From NCBI GenBank assembly GCA_963824595.1, contig CAWGPY010000001.1, positions 62,001-126,000 on the forward strand: a stretch of DNA of 64,000 bases. The letters are read 5' to 3'. This DNA comes from Cybelea sp963824595. GTDB lineage: Bacteria > Vulcanimicrobiota > Vulcanimicrobiia > Vulcanimicrobiales > Vulcanimicrobiaceae. Positions 16,678 to 26,748 of this stretch are shown piece after piece (position 1 is the first letter of the stretch; every line of letters begins with the position of its first letter). The position numbers and the translations under genes are program-made. The notes under the pieces are model-generated. The model saw nothing but the letters and a program-made list of their open reading frames with translations, was not told the DNA's origin and did no database searches.

Positions 16678-19427
16678 TCGGACTTGAGGTCGAGTAGCGA
16701 CTGCGCAACGGCTCGCCATCGCGGGAGCGCGTCTTCTTTTGGTATGAGCCGATACCCGTCGCCGAGCCGGGCGCGCAGAGCGGCTTCGAGGTCCTCCATG
16801 CCAAAAAAAGTCTGAGTATAGTACGCATGGTTCTGGCGCAGCGCCCGAGCCATCGACAACAACGTCAATGCGTCCTCGTCGCGGCCATCGCGTCCCGCAA
16901 TATAGGCCGAAACTTCGAACGAGCGGATGACGTTGTTGTGCTCGTCGAGCGGCAGCGAGAGCGACAGGCTTTCGGCCACCAGTCCGCGAGCATCGTCGAG
17001 ACGGCCTTGTTTTGCACGGACCTCGGCCAGCGAGTTGAGATCCTCGATGCGCCGTGAGCTGCCCGCGGCTTTTTGCAGCGACAGTGCTTCGCTAATTTGC
17101 TGCGCGGCAACATCGAGATCCGCTTCCTGAAGGGCGAGCGAGCCGCGAAGTCCGAGCAGGACTGCGGTTAATTCGTCGTCCGCAACGCGCACCGCAAGCC
17201 GTGCCGCTCGTTCGAGTAAGGGCCGACAGCGGGAGAAATCATCCGACGCCATGAGCGCGTTGGTTATATTCAAGATGGCCACGAGCGCGCTCCGGTCGCT
17301 CTGACTCCGTTCGAATAGTTCCAACGCCTTGGAAAATAACGACAATGCCTTTGCCGCGTTGCCTCGGCGTTGTTCGATGGCGGCCTTCGTATGCAGCGCC
17401 TCACCCTCCATCAGGGCATCGCCGCGCCGCCGGGCAAGCCGCAGCAGGCGCGACGTCAGCCGGAGGGCCGCGTCGTGATCGTCCCGCGACGCCGCAAAGA
17501 ATGCGGCGAAGCGCAGCACGCGCGGATAGAGCGCATCGCCGCTCCTTCGTCGCCGGAGATAGAGGTCGAGCCACGCTCTGCCCTCGGTCAGCCGTCCCGT
17601 GCTTTGCCAGAAGACGGCTAGTCCGCAGAGCAGTTCGCCGGCCCTGCCGTCCTTCGCGCCGAGCGACCACTCGAGCGCGCTCCTGCAGTTCGAGATATCC
17701 ACCGATACGGCTTCGATCCACTCGCTTCGCGCGGCAGCGTCGCCGCCGTCTTGATACTGGTTCGCCAGCGCCAGATAGAACGTGAAATGTGATGCCGGCA
17801 GCGGGGTGTAGGCGCCCCTCGATTTCCGATGCGAACCGGCGTACTCGTGAATCGCCTCGAGCATTGTAAAGCGCGTATGGCCGTTGGTCGCAGCCGTCAC
17901 GAGCGACTTGTCCACGAGCGACTGCAGCACGTCCAGCGCCGGCGCCGACAGCGACGCCGCCGGCGCGATCGCCTCGCACGCCTCCAGCGTGAAGCCGTCG
18001 CTGAAGATGCTGACGCACTCGAAGAGGCGCTTCTCCTCGTCGTCGAGCAGCTGATAGCTCCAATCGATCGTCGCCTCGAGCGTGCGATGGCGATCGCCGG
18101 CCGCGCCGCGCGCCGCGAGCACGGCCAGGCCCTCCGCCAAGCGCTGGTCGAGCTGTTGCACGGAGAGCAGACCCACGCGGGCAGCCGCGAGCTCGATGGC
18201 GAGCGGGATGCCTTCGAGCCGGCGGCAGAGCGAGACGATCGCCGTAACGTCGGCGGCGCTCGGCGACAGCTTCGGCGCGGTCTCGCGCGCTCGTTCGAGG
18301 AAGAGCCGCGTAGCATCGTGCTCCGCCAGCGCCGCGAGCTCGGCGTCGTCGGGCGCCGACGACATCGGCGCGAGGCGATAGACCTGCTCGCCAGCAACGT
18401 GCAGCGGCTCGCGGCTGGTCACGAGCAGCGACATCCCGGGACAACGGGCCACGAGATCGCCGACGACCGCCGTCACTTCGGCGATCAGGTGCTCCGCATT
18501 GTCGATCACCAAAAGCAGGCGCTTCTCGCGCAGCTCCTCGAGCAGCGTGGCGCGCATCGTCGCGTTCGGGAGCTCGCCGATGCCGAGCGCCGCGCCGATG
18601 GATTGCGCGACCAGCGACGCGTCCTTCAATCCGCTGAGGTCGACGAACCACGCTCCGTCCGGGTACTCGTCGAGAAGCGCCGCGGCGACTTGCAGCGACG
18701 TACGCGTCTTTCCCATGCCGCCCGGGCCGGTGATCGTGACCACGCGCCGCTCGCGCACCAGCTCGCAGAGCTCGGCGAGTTCGGTCTCGCGTCCGACGAA
18801 GCTCGATGCCTGCGACGGCAGATTGTTTGGCCGCGAATCGAGCGTGTTGAGCGCGGGAAACTCGGTCCGGATGCCCGGTGCCACGACTTGATACGCGTTC
18901 TCGGGCCGGCTCAGGTCTTTGAGGCGGTGCGTCCCCAAATCGCGCAGCGAGACGTCGGCGGTCAGCACGTCGCGGAGCAGCGCCTCGGTGGCGGCGGAGA
19001 CCAAGATCTGCTCGCCGTGCGCGATCGACATCAGGCGCGCGGTGCGGTTGAGCGTCGGGCCGAAGTAATCGTCGTCGCGCTGGACGGCGCCGCCGCTGTG
19101 GATCCCCGCGCGAACGCGCAGGCCGCCGAGGTCGCCCGGCCACTGCCGGCCCTGCAGCGACCGCTGGGCGTCGATGGACGCACGAACCGCCTTCTCGGGA
19201 ACGGCAAAGGCGCAGCAAAAGGCGTCTCCGACGGCCTTGAAAACCACGCCCTCGTTCGCAGTCACGGCGTCCCGCAGAATGCGATCGTGATCGGAAAGGG
19301 CGTCGCGCATCACGTCCGGGCAGCGCTCCCAGAGCTTCGTGCTGCCCTCGATGTCGGTGAAAAGAAACGTCACGACGCCGCTTGGAAACGTGCCTGGCAC
19401 CGGCAGAAAGCCTCCTCTACGGGGCAT
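16653..19427 (-). CDS. Class III cyclase - STAND ATPase - TPR signalling protein
   Basis: 924 residues. Residues about 10-180 are a class III adenylate/guanylate cyclase domain: metal-binding Asp in FLFTDIEGST and in AVGDAF, and the transition-state Asn/Arg in TLNRTARL. Next is a STAND/NB-ARC-type ATPase (COG3903-like) with P-loop GPGGMGKT, Walker B LLLVIDNAEH and LLVTSREPLHVAGEQVYRL. The C-terminal third is TPR-like helical repeats. ATG 19427 puts the cyclase at the N-terminus. The catalytic residues look intact, so it may make cNMP in response to a ligand sensed by the TPR part. It is a paralogue of the TIR-STAND protein at 26.7-29.4 kb. Confidence 0.88.
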   Translation of the reverse strand: MPRRGGFLPVPGTFPSGVVTFLFTDIEGSTKLWERCPDVMRDALSDHDRILRDAVTANEGVVFKAVGDAFCCAFAVPEKAVRASIDAQRSLQGRQWPGDLGGLRVRAGIHSGGAVQRDDDYFGPTLNRTARLMSIAHGEQILVSAATEALLRDVLTADVSLRDLGTHRLKDLSRPENAYQVVAPGIRTEFPALNTLDSRPNNLPSQASSFVGRETELAELCELVRERRVVTITGPGGMGKTRTSLQVAAALLDEYPDGAWFVDLSGLKDASLVAQSIGAALGIGELPNATMRATLLEELREKRLLLVIDNAEHLIAEVTAVVGDLVARCPGMSLLVTSREPLHVAGEQVYRLAPMSSAPDDAELAALAEHDATRLFLERARETAPKLSPSAADVTAIVSLCRRLEGIPLAIELAAARVGLLSVQQLDQRLAEGLAVLAARGAAGDRHRTLEATIDWSYQLLDDEEKRLFECVSIFSDGFTLEACEAIAPAASLSAPALDVLQSLVDKSLVTAATNGHTRFTMLEAIHEYAGSHRKSRGAYTPLPASHFTFYLALANQYQDGGDAAARSEWIEAVSVDISNCRSALEWSLGAKDGRAGELLCGLAVFWQSTGRLTEGRAWLDLYLRRRRSGDALYPRVLRFAAFFAASRDDHDAALRLTSRLLRLARRRGDALMEGEALHTKAAIEQRRGNAAKALSLFSKALELFERSQSDRSALVAILNITNALMASDDFSRCRPLLERAARLAVRVADDELTAVLLGLRGSLALQEADLDVAAQQISEALSLQKAAGSSRRIEDLNSLAEVRAKQGRLDDARGLVAESLSLSLPLDEHNNVIRSFEVSAYIAGRDGRDEDALTLLSMARALRQNHAYYTQTFFGMEDLEAALRARLGDGYRLIPKEDALPRWRAVAQSLLDLKSDYSNFTNT

Positions 19428-19566
19428 TGGCAAGGGGTCCGGCCGGTCCCCTTCTCCACAGATTGCACAAGATAATGTCACAGGCTGTGGACAGGGTAAA
19501 AACAGGCCGGACTGCGCCGACCGCCCAAACCACCGCAGCGACGGCCGCTTCCCGAAGGAGAACGAC

Positions 19567-20532
19567 TTGAACAACTCGCTCGCTCGCATCGTCTGGGCCC
19601 TCCTCGCGTGCTGGCTCGCGGCGGGCTGCTCGCGAGGCACGTCGCAATCGAACGCGTCGCCATCGCCGGCGGCGCAGGCCGGCGGCCACAAGACGATCGG
19701 CGTCTCGATTCAAAACCGCGAGGCGCAGTTCTATCAGGACATGGAGTCGGGCATGCGAAGCGCCGCCGCCAAGCACGGCTACACGCTCGTCGTCGTGGAC
19801 GCGAGCCGCGACAACGCGCGTCAGCAGAGTCAGGTTGAAGATTTCATCTCCAAGCACGTTGACGCGATCGTCCTCACGCCGTACGATTCCACGGCGATCG
19901 GCAGCGCGATCGCCGAAGCCAACGCAGCAAGCATTCCGGTGTTCACGGCCGACATCGCGAGCACGAGCAAACAAGGTAACGTGGTCGCACACGTCGCGAG
20001 CGACAACGTGCAAGGCGGTTTCGAGGCCGGCAAGTTGCTTTGCGAGGGGGTCGGCAAGAGCGGCAGCATCGCCATCGTGGACGAGCCGGAAGTGACGAGC
20101 GTTCAGGATCGGGTCAAGGGCTTCAAACAGGCGCTCGCGCAGCTCTGCCCGTCGGTGCAGATCGTCGCCGACGTCGACTCCGGCGGAACGCGCGACAAGG
20201 CGAACAGCGACATCGGCGACATTCTGCAGGCGCATCGAGACCTCAAGGGGATCTTCGGCATCAACGACGATTCCGCGCTGGGCGCGCTGGCCGCGGTGAA
20301 GGCCGCCGGCCTGACCGGAAAGATCGCTATCGTGGGCTACGACGCCACACCCGAGGCGCGCCGCGCCATCGGGGCGGGCGAGATGTACGGCGACGCGATC
20401 CAGTACCCGGCCAAGATCGGCGGCACGACGATCGACGTGATCGACGAGTATTTTTCGGGCAAAAAGCCGCCACCGATCGTGAAGATCGACGTTGGCACGT
20501 ACACGCGCGCCGACGCCAAGCCCAGCCCCTAG
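19567..20532 (+). CDS. Sugar ABC transporter substrate-binding lipoprotein (RbsB-like)
   Basis: 321 residues. Start TTG 19567 with AAGGAG seven bases upstream. Lipobox LAAGC at about residues 16-20 marks a lipid-anchored periplasmic protein. The body is a periplasmic-binding-protein type I fold (Peripla_BP_4): KTIGVSIQNREAQFYQDM, AIVLTPYDSTAIGSAI, GIFGINDDSALGALAAV and IAIVGYDATPEA. It captures a monosaccharide (ribose/xylose/galactose class; identity not readable) for the ABC proteins encoded downstream. Confidence 0.93.
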   Translation: MNNSLARIVWALLACWLAAGCSRGTSQSNASPSPAAQAGGHKTIGVSIQNREAQFYQDMESGMRSAAAKHGYTLVVVDASRDNARQQSQVEDFISKHVDAIVLTPYDSTAIGSAIAEANAASIPVFTADIASTSKQGNVVAHVASDNVQGGFEAGKLLCEGVGKSGSIAIVDEPEVTSVQDRVKGFKQALAQLCPSVQIVADVDSGGTRDKANSDIGDILQAHRDLKGIFGINDDSALGALAAVKAAGLTGKIAIVGYDATPEARRAIGAGEMYGDAIQYPAKIGGTTIDVIDEYFSGKKPPPIVKIDVGTYTRADAKPSP

Positions 20533-20548
20533 GGAGCGGTTCCGATAG

Positions 20549-22045
20549 GTGGCGCCGCTGCTCGAAATGCGCGGGGTTGGTAAGCGCTTTCCCGGCGTTC
20601 GCGCGCTCGCGGACGTTTCGCTGACGCTCGACGCCGGCGAAGTGCTGGTGCTCGTCGGCGAAAACGGGGCCGGCAAATCAACGCTGATGAAGATCCTGGC
20701 CGGCGCGCTGCAGGCCGACGAAGGCGAGATCTTCATTGACGGCGAGCGCGTCAAGATCGGCTCGCCGCAGGAGGCGCGACGGCTCGGAATCGGCATGATC
20801 TATCAGGAGTTCACGCTCGTGCCGCAGCTCACGGTGCCCGCGAACGTAAGCCTGGGGACCGAGCCGACGCGCGCGGGTTTCATCGACGCGGCCGCGGTGC
20901 TCGCCCGGTCGGATGCGGCGCTCGCCGAGCTCGGCCTCGAGCTGCCCGCGCATGCCCCCGTTTCGTCGCTCTCGGTCGGGCAACAGCAATCGGTGGAGAT
21001 CGCGAAGGCGCTCGCGACGCGCGCCCGGATCATCGTCATGGACGAGCCGACGGCGGCGCTCTCCGATCGCGAGATCGAGCGGCTCTTCGCCATCGTGCGG
21101 CGGCTGCGCGAGAACGGCGCCGGTATCATCTACATCTCGCATCGGATGGAGGAGCTTCCGCGAATCGCCGATCGCGTGACCGTGATGCGCGACGGCCGGA
21201 TCGTCGCCACTCGCCCCGTACGGGAGTTCCCACCCGACGCGATCGTCGAGGCGATGGTGGGTCGCCAGGTCGGCACCCAGTTCCCCGGCCTGCCCGCCCC
21301 GGCGCCCGGCGCGGCGCCGCGCCTGCAGGTGGACGGCCTGACGCGGGCCGGCATTTTCGCCGGCGTCAGCTTCGCGGTGCGGCCGGGAGAGATCGTCGGT
21401 CTCGCGGGCCTGATCGGCGCCGGCCGGACGGAGATCCTGCGCGCGATCGCCGGCGCCGATCGCACCACGAGCGGCCAGGTACGCGTCGACGGCGTCGAGC
21501 TGCCGGTGGGCCGTATTCCGGCGGCGATTGCGGCGGGGGTCGCCTTCATCACGGAAGATCGCAAGGCGCAAGGCCTGGTGCTGGGCATGAGCGTGCGCGA
21601 GAACGTGACGCTCGCCCACCTCGACGAGTTCGTGGATCGCGATCTGCTGGTGAGCCTGGTGCGCGAGCGCGCGGCGACGCGGCGCATGATCGACGAGCTG
21701 CAGATCCGGACGCCCGGAACGGAACAGCTCGCGCGCAATCTCTCTGGCGGAACGCAACAGAAGGTCGTGCTCGCCAAATGGCTGCTCGGTAAGGCACGCG
21801 TCTTTCTGTTCGACGAACCGACGCGCGGAATCGACGTCGGCGCGAAGGCCGAGATATACAAACTGATGGTCGAGCTCGCGGCCGGCGGCGCTGCGATCGT
21901 GATGGTCTCCAGCGATCTGCCCGAGGTGCTGGGCATGTCGCACCGCATCTTGGTGGTGCGCGACGGCGGCATCGTCGCCGAGTTGGCCCGCGGCGACGCA
22001 ACGCCCGATCGCGTCATCGCCGCGGCGACTGGAGCGGCCGCGTGA
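20549..22045 (+). CDS. Sugar ABC transporter ATP-binding protein (RbsA/MglA-like)
   Basis: 498 residues with two tandem nucleotide-binding domains, as in carbohydrate-uptake (CUT2) transporters. Domain 1: Walker A GENGAGKST, signature LSVGQQQSVEIAKAL, Walker B IIVMDEPTAAL. Domain 2: degenerate P-loop GLIGAGRTEI and signature NLSGGTQQKVVLAKWL with Walker B VFLFDEPTRGID, the usual asymmetry in CUT2 ATPases. GTG start 16 bp after the binding-protein stop; the 3' end overlaps the permease start by 4 bp. It energises the ring permease encoded next. Confidence 0.95.
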   Translation: MAPLLEMRGVGKRFPGVRALADVSLTLDAGEVLVLVGENGAGKSTLMKILAGALQADEGEIFIDGERVKIGSPQEARRLGIGMIYQEFTLVPQLTVPANVSLGTEPTRAGFIDAAAVLARSDAALAELGLELPAHAPVSSLSVGQQQSVEIAKALATRARIIVMDEPTAALSDREIERLFAIVRRLRENGAGIIYISHRMEELPRIADRVTVMRDGRIVATRPVREFPPDAIVEAMVGRQVGTQFPGLPAPAPGAAPRLQVDGLTRAGIFAGVSFAVRPGEIVGLAGLIGAGRTEILRAIAGADRTTSGQVRVDGVELPVGRIPAAIAAGVAFITEDRKAQGLVLGMSVRENVTLAHLDEFVDRDLLVSLVRERAATRRMIDELQIRTPGTEQLARNLSGGTQQKVVLAKWLLGKARVFLFDEPTRGIDVGAKAEIYKLMVELAAGGAAIVMVSSDLPEVLGMSHRILVVRDGGIVAELARGDATPDRVIAAATGAAA

Positions 22046-23043
22046 GCTCCCGCGACCGGACGATGTACTGGCTTCGCATCGCCGGCGCAGCGGCGCTGCT
22101 GGTGGCGCTCGTCGTCGTCGTCGACATCGCGTCGCGCGGCTCGTTCCTCGAGCCCAGCAACATCGTCCGCGTGCTGCGCCAGATCACCTACAACTGCGTG
22201 CTCGGCGTCGGGCAGACGTTCGTCATCATCACGGGCGGTATCGATCTCTCGGTCGGATCGCTGGTCGCGCTGACCGGCGTCGTGGCCGCGCTCTTTGCCA
22301 ACTCCTGCCATCTGAGCGGCTTTCCGCTGATTGCCGCCACGCTCGTCGTGGCGATCGCGGTCGGCGGCATCGCGGGCTGGATCAATGCGTTGCCGGTGGT
22401 GAAGCTCAACCTTCCGCCATTCATCACGACGCTTGCGATGCTCGAGATGGCGCTCGGTGCCGCGTTCATCCTCGCGCACGGGCGCCCCGTCGCGCTGCAG
22501 AGCTCCGATTTCCAACACACGGGCATCGGTTCGTTTCTGGGCGGCGTCACGGGCGCGCTGCACCTGCCCAGCATCCCGGTCCCCGTGATCTGGATGATCG
22601 TCGTGATCGTCGCCGCATCGGTGTTGCTCACGCGGACGCGCTTCGGCCGCTACGTGTTCGCCATCGGCGGCAACGAAGAGGCCGCGCGGCTCGCCGGCAT
22701 CAACGTGGCGCGCGTGAAGACCACCGTCTACGTGATCAGCGGCGTCTGCGCGGCCATCGTCGGCTTTCTGTATATGGCGCTCTTCTCGTCGGGCTCGCCC
22801 CAGACCGGAACGGGCGACGAGCTGCTCGAGTCGATCGCAGCGGTCGTCGTCGGCGGCACCAGCCTGACGGGCGGCCGCGGAAGCGTGGTGGGGACGTTCT
22901 TCGGCGCGCTTCTCATCGGCGTTCTCTACAACGCGATGAACCTGCTCAACGTTGACTCGTACCTGCAGAAGGTGCTGCTCGGCGCAGTCATCCTGCTCGC
23001 CGTCGTCCTCGACGAGCTCCGGAAGCGCTATCTAGCGCGGTAG
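22042..23043 (+). CDS. Sugar ABC transporter permease (RbsC-like)
   Basis: 333 residues with 8-10 membrane segments. The family block GQTFVIITGGIDLSVGS and the later GGNEEAARLAGINVARVK plus VVVGGTSLTGGRGSV are typical of RbsC/XylH-type permeases. GTG start overlapping the ATPase stop. It completes a binding protein-ATPase-permease operon; no regulator or sugar kinase is attached, so substrate and control must lie elsewhere. It is followed 4 bp later by the convergent GloVer gene. Confidence 0.93.
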   Translation: MSSRDRTMYWLRIAGAAALLVALVVVVDIASRGSFLEPSNIVRVLRQITYNCVLGVGQTFVIITGGIDLSVGSLVALTGVVAALFANSCHLSGFPLIAATLVVAIAVGGIAGWINALPVVKLNLPPFITTLAMLEMALGAAFILAHGRPVALQSSDFQHTGIGSFLGGVTGALHLPSIPVPVIWMIVVIVAASVLLTRTRFGRYVFAIGGNEEAARLAGINVARVKTTVYVISGVCAAIVGFLYMALFSSGSPQTGTGDELLESIAAVVVGGTSLTGGRGSVVGTFFGALLIGVLYNAMNLLNVDSYLQKVLLGAVILLAVVLDELRKRYLAR

Positions 23044-23047
23044 ACTC

Positions 23048-24385
23048 TCAGCGAGCCTTTCGTTGACAAGAGGCTGCCGGCGAGATCTGATAGATGGTGC
23101 CGTACCCTTTCTGGTACGGGCTGACGTTTGGTCCTTGGACGGTCGTTCCGTAGAACAGATTCTTGCTCGCAACCTTGAACGCCCGGAGCGGGCTGTCGGG
23201 GCGCAGGCCATCACCTCCGGCGACGGTCGGGTCCGGAAAACTATGGATGATGCATTCCTGCGGGTGCTTCGGCAGACCGGAGATCTCGTAGATAGCCCCG
23301 CTGCCGTACTGACCGCCCTCCTGCGTCGAACCGAACAGGACGCTGCCCTGAAGTATCGGGCGAGCGTAGGGGAGCACGCCGTCGCCGCCTTTTGCAAAGC
23401 TGTGGACGACGGTAAACGACTTCGAAGCCGGGACATACGAAAATATACTGCCTCGGTCGTTCGCGCCGTCTCTCGACGCCGCTCCGTACAGCGTCGAGCG
23501 ATCCGTAGAGAGCTCGAGTCCGCCCAACGGTTCGTCGCCTTCCGTCGATTTGAAACTGTGCAGCACGTGTTCGCTGCCGTCTTCGGTTATGCTGAAGATG
23601 GTTCCGTCGTCGTGCGCTCCTCCCTTAAGGGTCACGCCGTAAAACGTGCAGTTGGGGGTGCAAACCGACGCGATATCGCCGACGGGATAGCCGCCGTCAT
23701 CAGGGGCGCCCGCAAATGAGTGGATCACCTTCTCGTCGCCGCCGGGGCTGATGGAGTACGCCGTGCCAAAGCCCAGCGAGCCGCCGTACTCGGTCGTCCC
23801 GTAGAAAAGGCCCTTTGCATCGACGTAGTGCCGTCCGCCCGACGGATTTGCGCCATCGGGGCTGCCTTTGAATTCATAAACCACTCGAAACGAACCAACC
23901 GCATCGATCTTGTAGACGGTCCCGCAGCGGCGGTTCAGATAGCAGTGCGGGCCGCGAACGCCGCCAAAAAATGTGGTGCCGAACATCTCGCCGGCGCCGC
24001 CGCTTGGGTTGAGGCCCGACTCGGGAATGGCACCGTTAACGCCGCCCTGGAAGCTGTAGAGCTGCTTGTAATTGCCCGACGGGTTGACCGGGTCGATCGA
24101 ATAGATGGTTCCGCACCCGGAACTGCACTGCGCCGAAGGAGTGCCGCCTCCCGACGTCGTGCCGTAGAGCAGCGTGCCGGACGTCGGCGGGAAGAGCACG
24201 AGGTCCGTCGTTGGAGAGTTGCCGTCCGGCGGAGGGCCGAAGCGGTAGAGGACCGCGTAGTCGGATTCGCCGGGCGTCGCGGCGCTCGCCCCAGCCGGCA
24301 TCGAGCCCGTCATCGGCGCTTGGGCCGCAACGCCGGAGCAGTTCGCGAGCGCGAATGTCGCCAGAAGAACCCCAAATCTATTCAT
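23048..24385 (-). CDS. Secreted GloVer-type tandem-repeat protein
   Basis: 445 residues. ATG 24385 is preceded by GGAGG at good spacing, and the signal peptide MNRFGVLLATFALANCSG has a possible lipobox-like end. The body is repeated units of about 45-50 residues with a recurring core such as GCGTIYSIDP, RCGTVYKIDA, GFGTAYSISPGG and GYGTIYQISP, each followed by 'hSF.G..DG..P' and 'LYGTT..GG'. This is the choice-of-anchor tandem repeat GloVer pattern, predicted to form a propeller on the cell surface. Function unknown. It is divergent from the large lipoprotein gene. Confidence 0.85.
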   Translation of the reverse strand: MNRFGVLLATFALANCSGVAAQAPMTGSMPAGASAATPGESDYAVLYRFGPPPDGNSPTTDLVLFPPTSGTLLYGTTSGGGTPSAQCSSGCGTIYSIDPVNPSGNYKQLYSFQGGVNGAIPESGLNPSGGAGEMFGTTFFGGVRGPHCYLNRRCGTVYKIDAVGSFRVVYEFKGSPDGANPSGGRHYVDAKGLFYGTTEYGGSLGFGTAYSISPGGDEKVIHSFAGAPDDGGYPVGDIASVCTPNCTFYGVTLKGGAHDDGTIFSITEDGSEHVLHSFKSTEGDEPLGGLELSTDRSTLYGAASRDGANDRGSIFSYVPASKSFTVVHSFAKGGDGVLPYARPILQGSVLFGSTQEGGQYGSGAIYEISGLPKHPQECIIHSFPDPTVAGGDGLRPDSPLRAFKVASKNLFYGTTVQGPNVSPYQKGYGTIYQISPAASCQRKAR

Positions 24386-24531
24386 CGTGCGCCTCCAAAG
24401 CGATCGCGCAATGGCGAATAAACGCTCCTCCATCATAGCACCTTCACCCATGGCCGCGGTAGTTCTCGGTCGCGTCCGAACAGGAGCGGCTATCCGGAGG
24501 CCGTAGTGTAGCATTTGCGGAGGAGGGCCCA

Positions 24532-26748
24532 ATGAAGAGCCTTCACTATTTCGGCGTCGGTATCGTTACCGCGCTTTTGTGCGGGTGCACTGGGACATCG
24601 TCGCCCGTCGAACCCCTTGCCATGTCTGGCAAGGCTGGTGATGCAACCAAGTGCGCTTCCCAACGCGGCACGAATCTCACGGTTTGCGTCCGGGTACCGC
24701 GGGCGGGGATCACGGTCAGCATAGCCGACACGATCTACGGCGACCCGAAGGCGATCGTAGGAAAGCATTCATGCGCGCCCAGTAGGGGCCCGAGACTGTG
24801 CGTCGCATCGTTCTCCGCGCCCGACAAAACCCTAAACCAGATCGAAGTAGACGCGTCGGGCCCCACTACCGCAAGCGGCGCGTTCCCCATCTACGTCGGC
24901 ACCGGCTCTACGGTCGCGTCGGCCGTTCTGGAAAGCTCCAAGCCTACGCCGATCGCGACGCTTGCAGTCGTACCGTTCCATAGTACCACCATTGGAACAG
25001 AGTCGACCTTACCGCTCGGGCAAAAGGAACCAGTCTGGATCGTCGCAAGCGATTCGGCAAACGAAATCATCATCGGCAACTTTGTCGATCCTATTACGAT
25101 CGCTACGAGCTCTAACGCGGTCGCCACGCCGAAGAAGCTCGCGAGCACTGGAGATGCGGAGAAGCTGACCTTCGGCTGGAAAAATACATTTGTCGGCGGC
25201 AGCGGATCGTCGTCCGGCACGCTGACTGCATCGACGTCGCAGCTGACGACTACGAGCCTCATCGAAGCCGCCAGCGGCGTGATTTACTACCGCGTCGGCG
25301 CCGACCGGCCGACTCTTGGCCCGGGGCCGGTGGCGCTGTCTCCCGACGGTGCCTACGTCTACTTCGTCGTGAACGACGACAGTTACGGAGGTTGCCGCAG
25401 CCCAGGTGCGTGCAAAGGGGTTTTGGGACGTTTTTCGACTCGCACGTTCACGAAAGATCCGCCCGTCGCGCTCACGTCCGTTCCGGGCGTCAGTCAACTA
25501 TACGTAACCTCGGACGGGGCGCTGTGGATGGCCACCTTTCAGCCGGTGGGCATATGGAACCATCCTTTGCCGGGCCTTCGAATGCCCCCAAGTGAGTTTG
25601 GCTCAAGCGATTTGCAGACACTCCCGGCGACGTTTGGCGAGCCCTCGGGATTTACGGCAGATTCTTACGAAAATCTCTGGATCAGCACGTGCAAAGGAAA
25701 GAACTGCAAACAAGACCAGAGGGGAACCCCTTTGCTCGTAAAGACGTCGATCGCAGGCTCACAGACGCCCGAAGCAACCGTCGAATTGCCGACGTCTTGC
25801 ATGCAGGTCGGATACTTTGGCTATAGCGTCGGAGACGTCGCCTACTATCAGGGCCAGCTCTACGTTCTGGGAATCAACGACGGATCGGCGCCCCCGGCGC
25901 GGGGTAATATCTGGAGGGTTTCTCCGTCGACGCTCTACGTGACTTGCACGCATGTTCCGGGCAACTTCAACCCATCCCCGCAGTTTTCGCTGCTCTCCAA
26001 CACTGCCGGCGCGCCGGTCCTGATTCTCGGTGCAGGCGGGAACGATGCAAACTTCCGCTGGCAGCCTAACCACGGATTTTACGTGGTGAATAGGGTCGGT
26101 TCGACGGACATGGTGACGTGGGACGGCGGACCGGGGGTAACGGCGAACCACATCGCGGCATCGCCGCCGCCCTCAGCAGGTTCCGGCAACGTTCTCTACT
26201 TTGCGTCGAGCGGTAAACTCGATCTTCGCTTTTCAGGGCTTGGGACGTATCAGTCTTCGGCAGATCCGGGCAGCTCGCCGAGCCCGTGGTCGATCTTCCC
26301 GTCGGCTTCCTTCTCCGGCGACGAATCCGATAACGGCGTGGCCGCCTCGAGCGACGGAGCATGGTATACGGCGAGCGGCGTCTGCGGCGACTGGAAGGGC
26401 GTCTGTTTGGCTCACGCGATCTACCTCGACCGTTGGGGGGTGCTGCCTCAACTCAGCCTCGCGCCCCTCGCGACCGGCAATACCGCTGGCTTTGGAGTGA
26501 TTACGAATCCGCTCGGATCGACGGGGATCAAACCGCTGCACGGGCATGCCGGCCCCGGTTATTACGCGCACGGATCGAGCAATGGAACGTGCAGCGTGCA
26601 GCAATATACCGCCCTCACCTTCGGCGTCGTCGGCCTCAATCGGGGCGTGTGCCAGATCACCGTCAACTATTACGACGGCAAGAAGGTTACCGCAACGGAG
26701 GCGCTCGTCACCGACATCACGTCGTCGCCTCCGGCGCCGTTGCGATAG
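24532..26748 (+). CDS. Large surface lipoprotein, propeller-like, unknown function
   Basis: 738 residues; GGAGGAGGG before ATG. The N-terminus MKSLHYFGVGIVTALLCGC has lipobox LLCGC, so it is lipid-anchored. No domain is securely recognised. The first 250 residues are Ser/Thr-rich and Ig-like; the centre has propeller-like blades (VALSPDGAYVYFVVNDD, LYVTSDGALWMATF, FTADSYENLWISTC) resembling streptogramin-lyase/NHL-type repeats; the C-terminal 100 residues are Gly-rich. GC is visibly lower than in the core genes. It shares a 146-bp divergent intergenic region with the GloVer gene, suggesting joint control. It converges on the TIR-STAND gene (32-bp overlap). Confidence 0.72.
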   Translation: MKSLHYFGVGIVTALLCGCTGTSSPVEPLAMSGKAGDATKCASQRGTNLTVCVRVPRAGITVSIADTIYGDPKAIVGKHSCAPSRGPRLCVASFSAPDKTLNQIEVDASGPTTASGAFPIYVGTGSTVASAVLESSKPTPIATLAVVPFHSTTIGTESTLPLGQKEPVWIVASDSANEIIIGNFVDPITIATSSNAVATPKKLASTGDAEKLTFGWKNTFVGGSGSSSGTLTASTSQLTTTSLIEAASGVIYYRVGADRPTLGPGPVALSPDGAYVYFVVNDDSYGGCRSPGACKGVLGRFSTRTFTKDPPVALTSVPGVSQLYVTSDGALWMATFQPVGIWNHPLPGLRMPPSEFGSSDLQTLPATFGEPSGFTADSYENLWISTCKGKNCKQDQRGTPLLVKTSIAGSQTPEATVELPTSCMQVGYFGYSVGDVAYYQGQLYVLGINDGSAPPARGNIWRVSPSTLYVTCTHVPGNFNPSPQFSLLSNTAGAPVLILGAGGNDANFRWQPNHGFYVVNRVGSTDMVTWDGGPGVTANHIAASPPPSAGSGNVLYFASSGKLDLRFSGLGTYQSSADPGSSPSPWSIFPSASFSGDESDNGVAASSDGAWYTASGVCGDWKGVCLAHAIYLDRWGVLPQLSLAPLATGNTAGFGVITNPLGSTGIKPLHGHAGPGYYAHGSSNGTCSVQQYTALTFGVVGLNRGVCQITVNYYDGKKVTATEALVTDITSSPPAPLR

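Noticed and set aside
19463..19476. GATAAT as a promoter of the sugar ABC operon
   Set aside because: A plausible -10 only; no -35 at proper spacing could be found.
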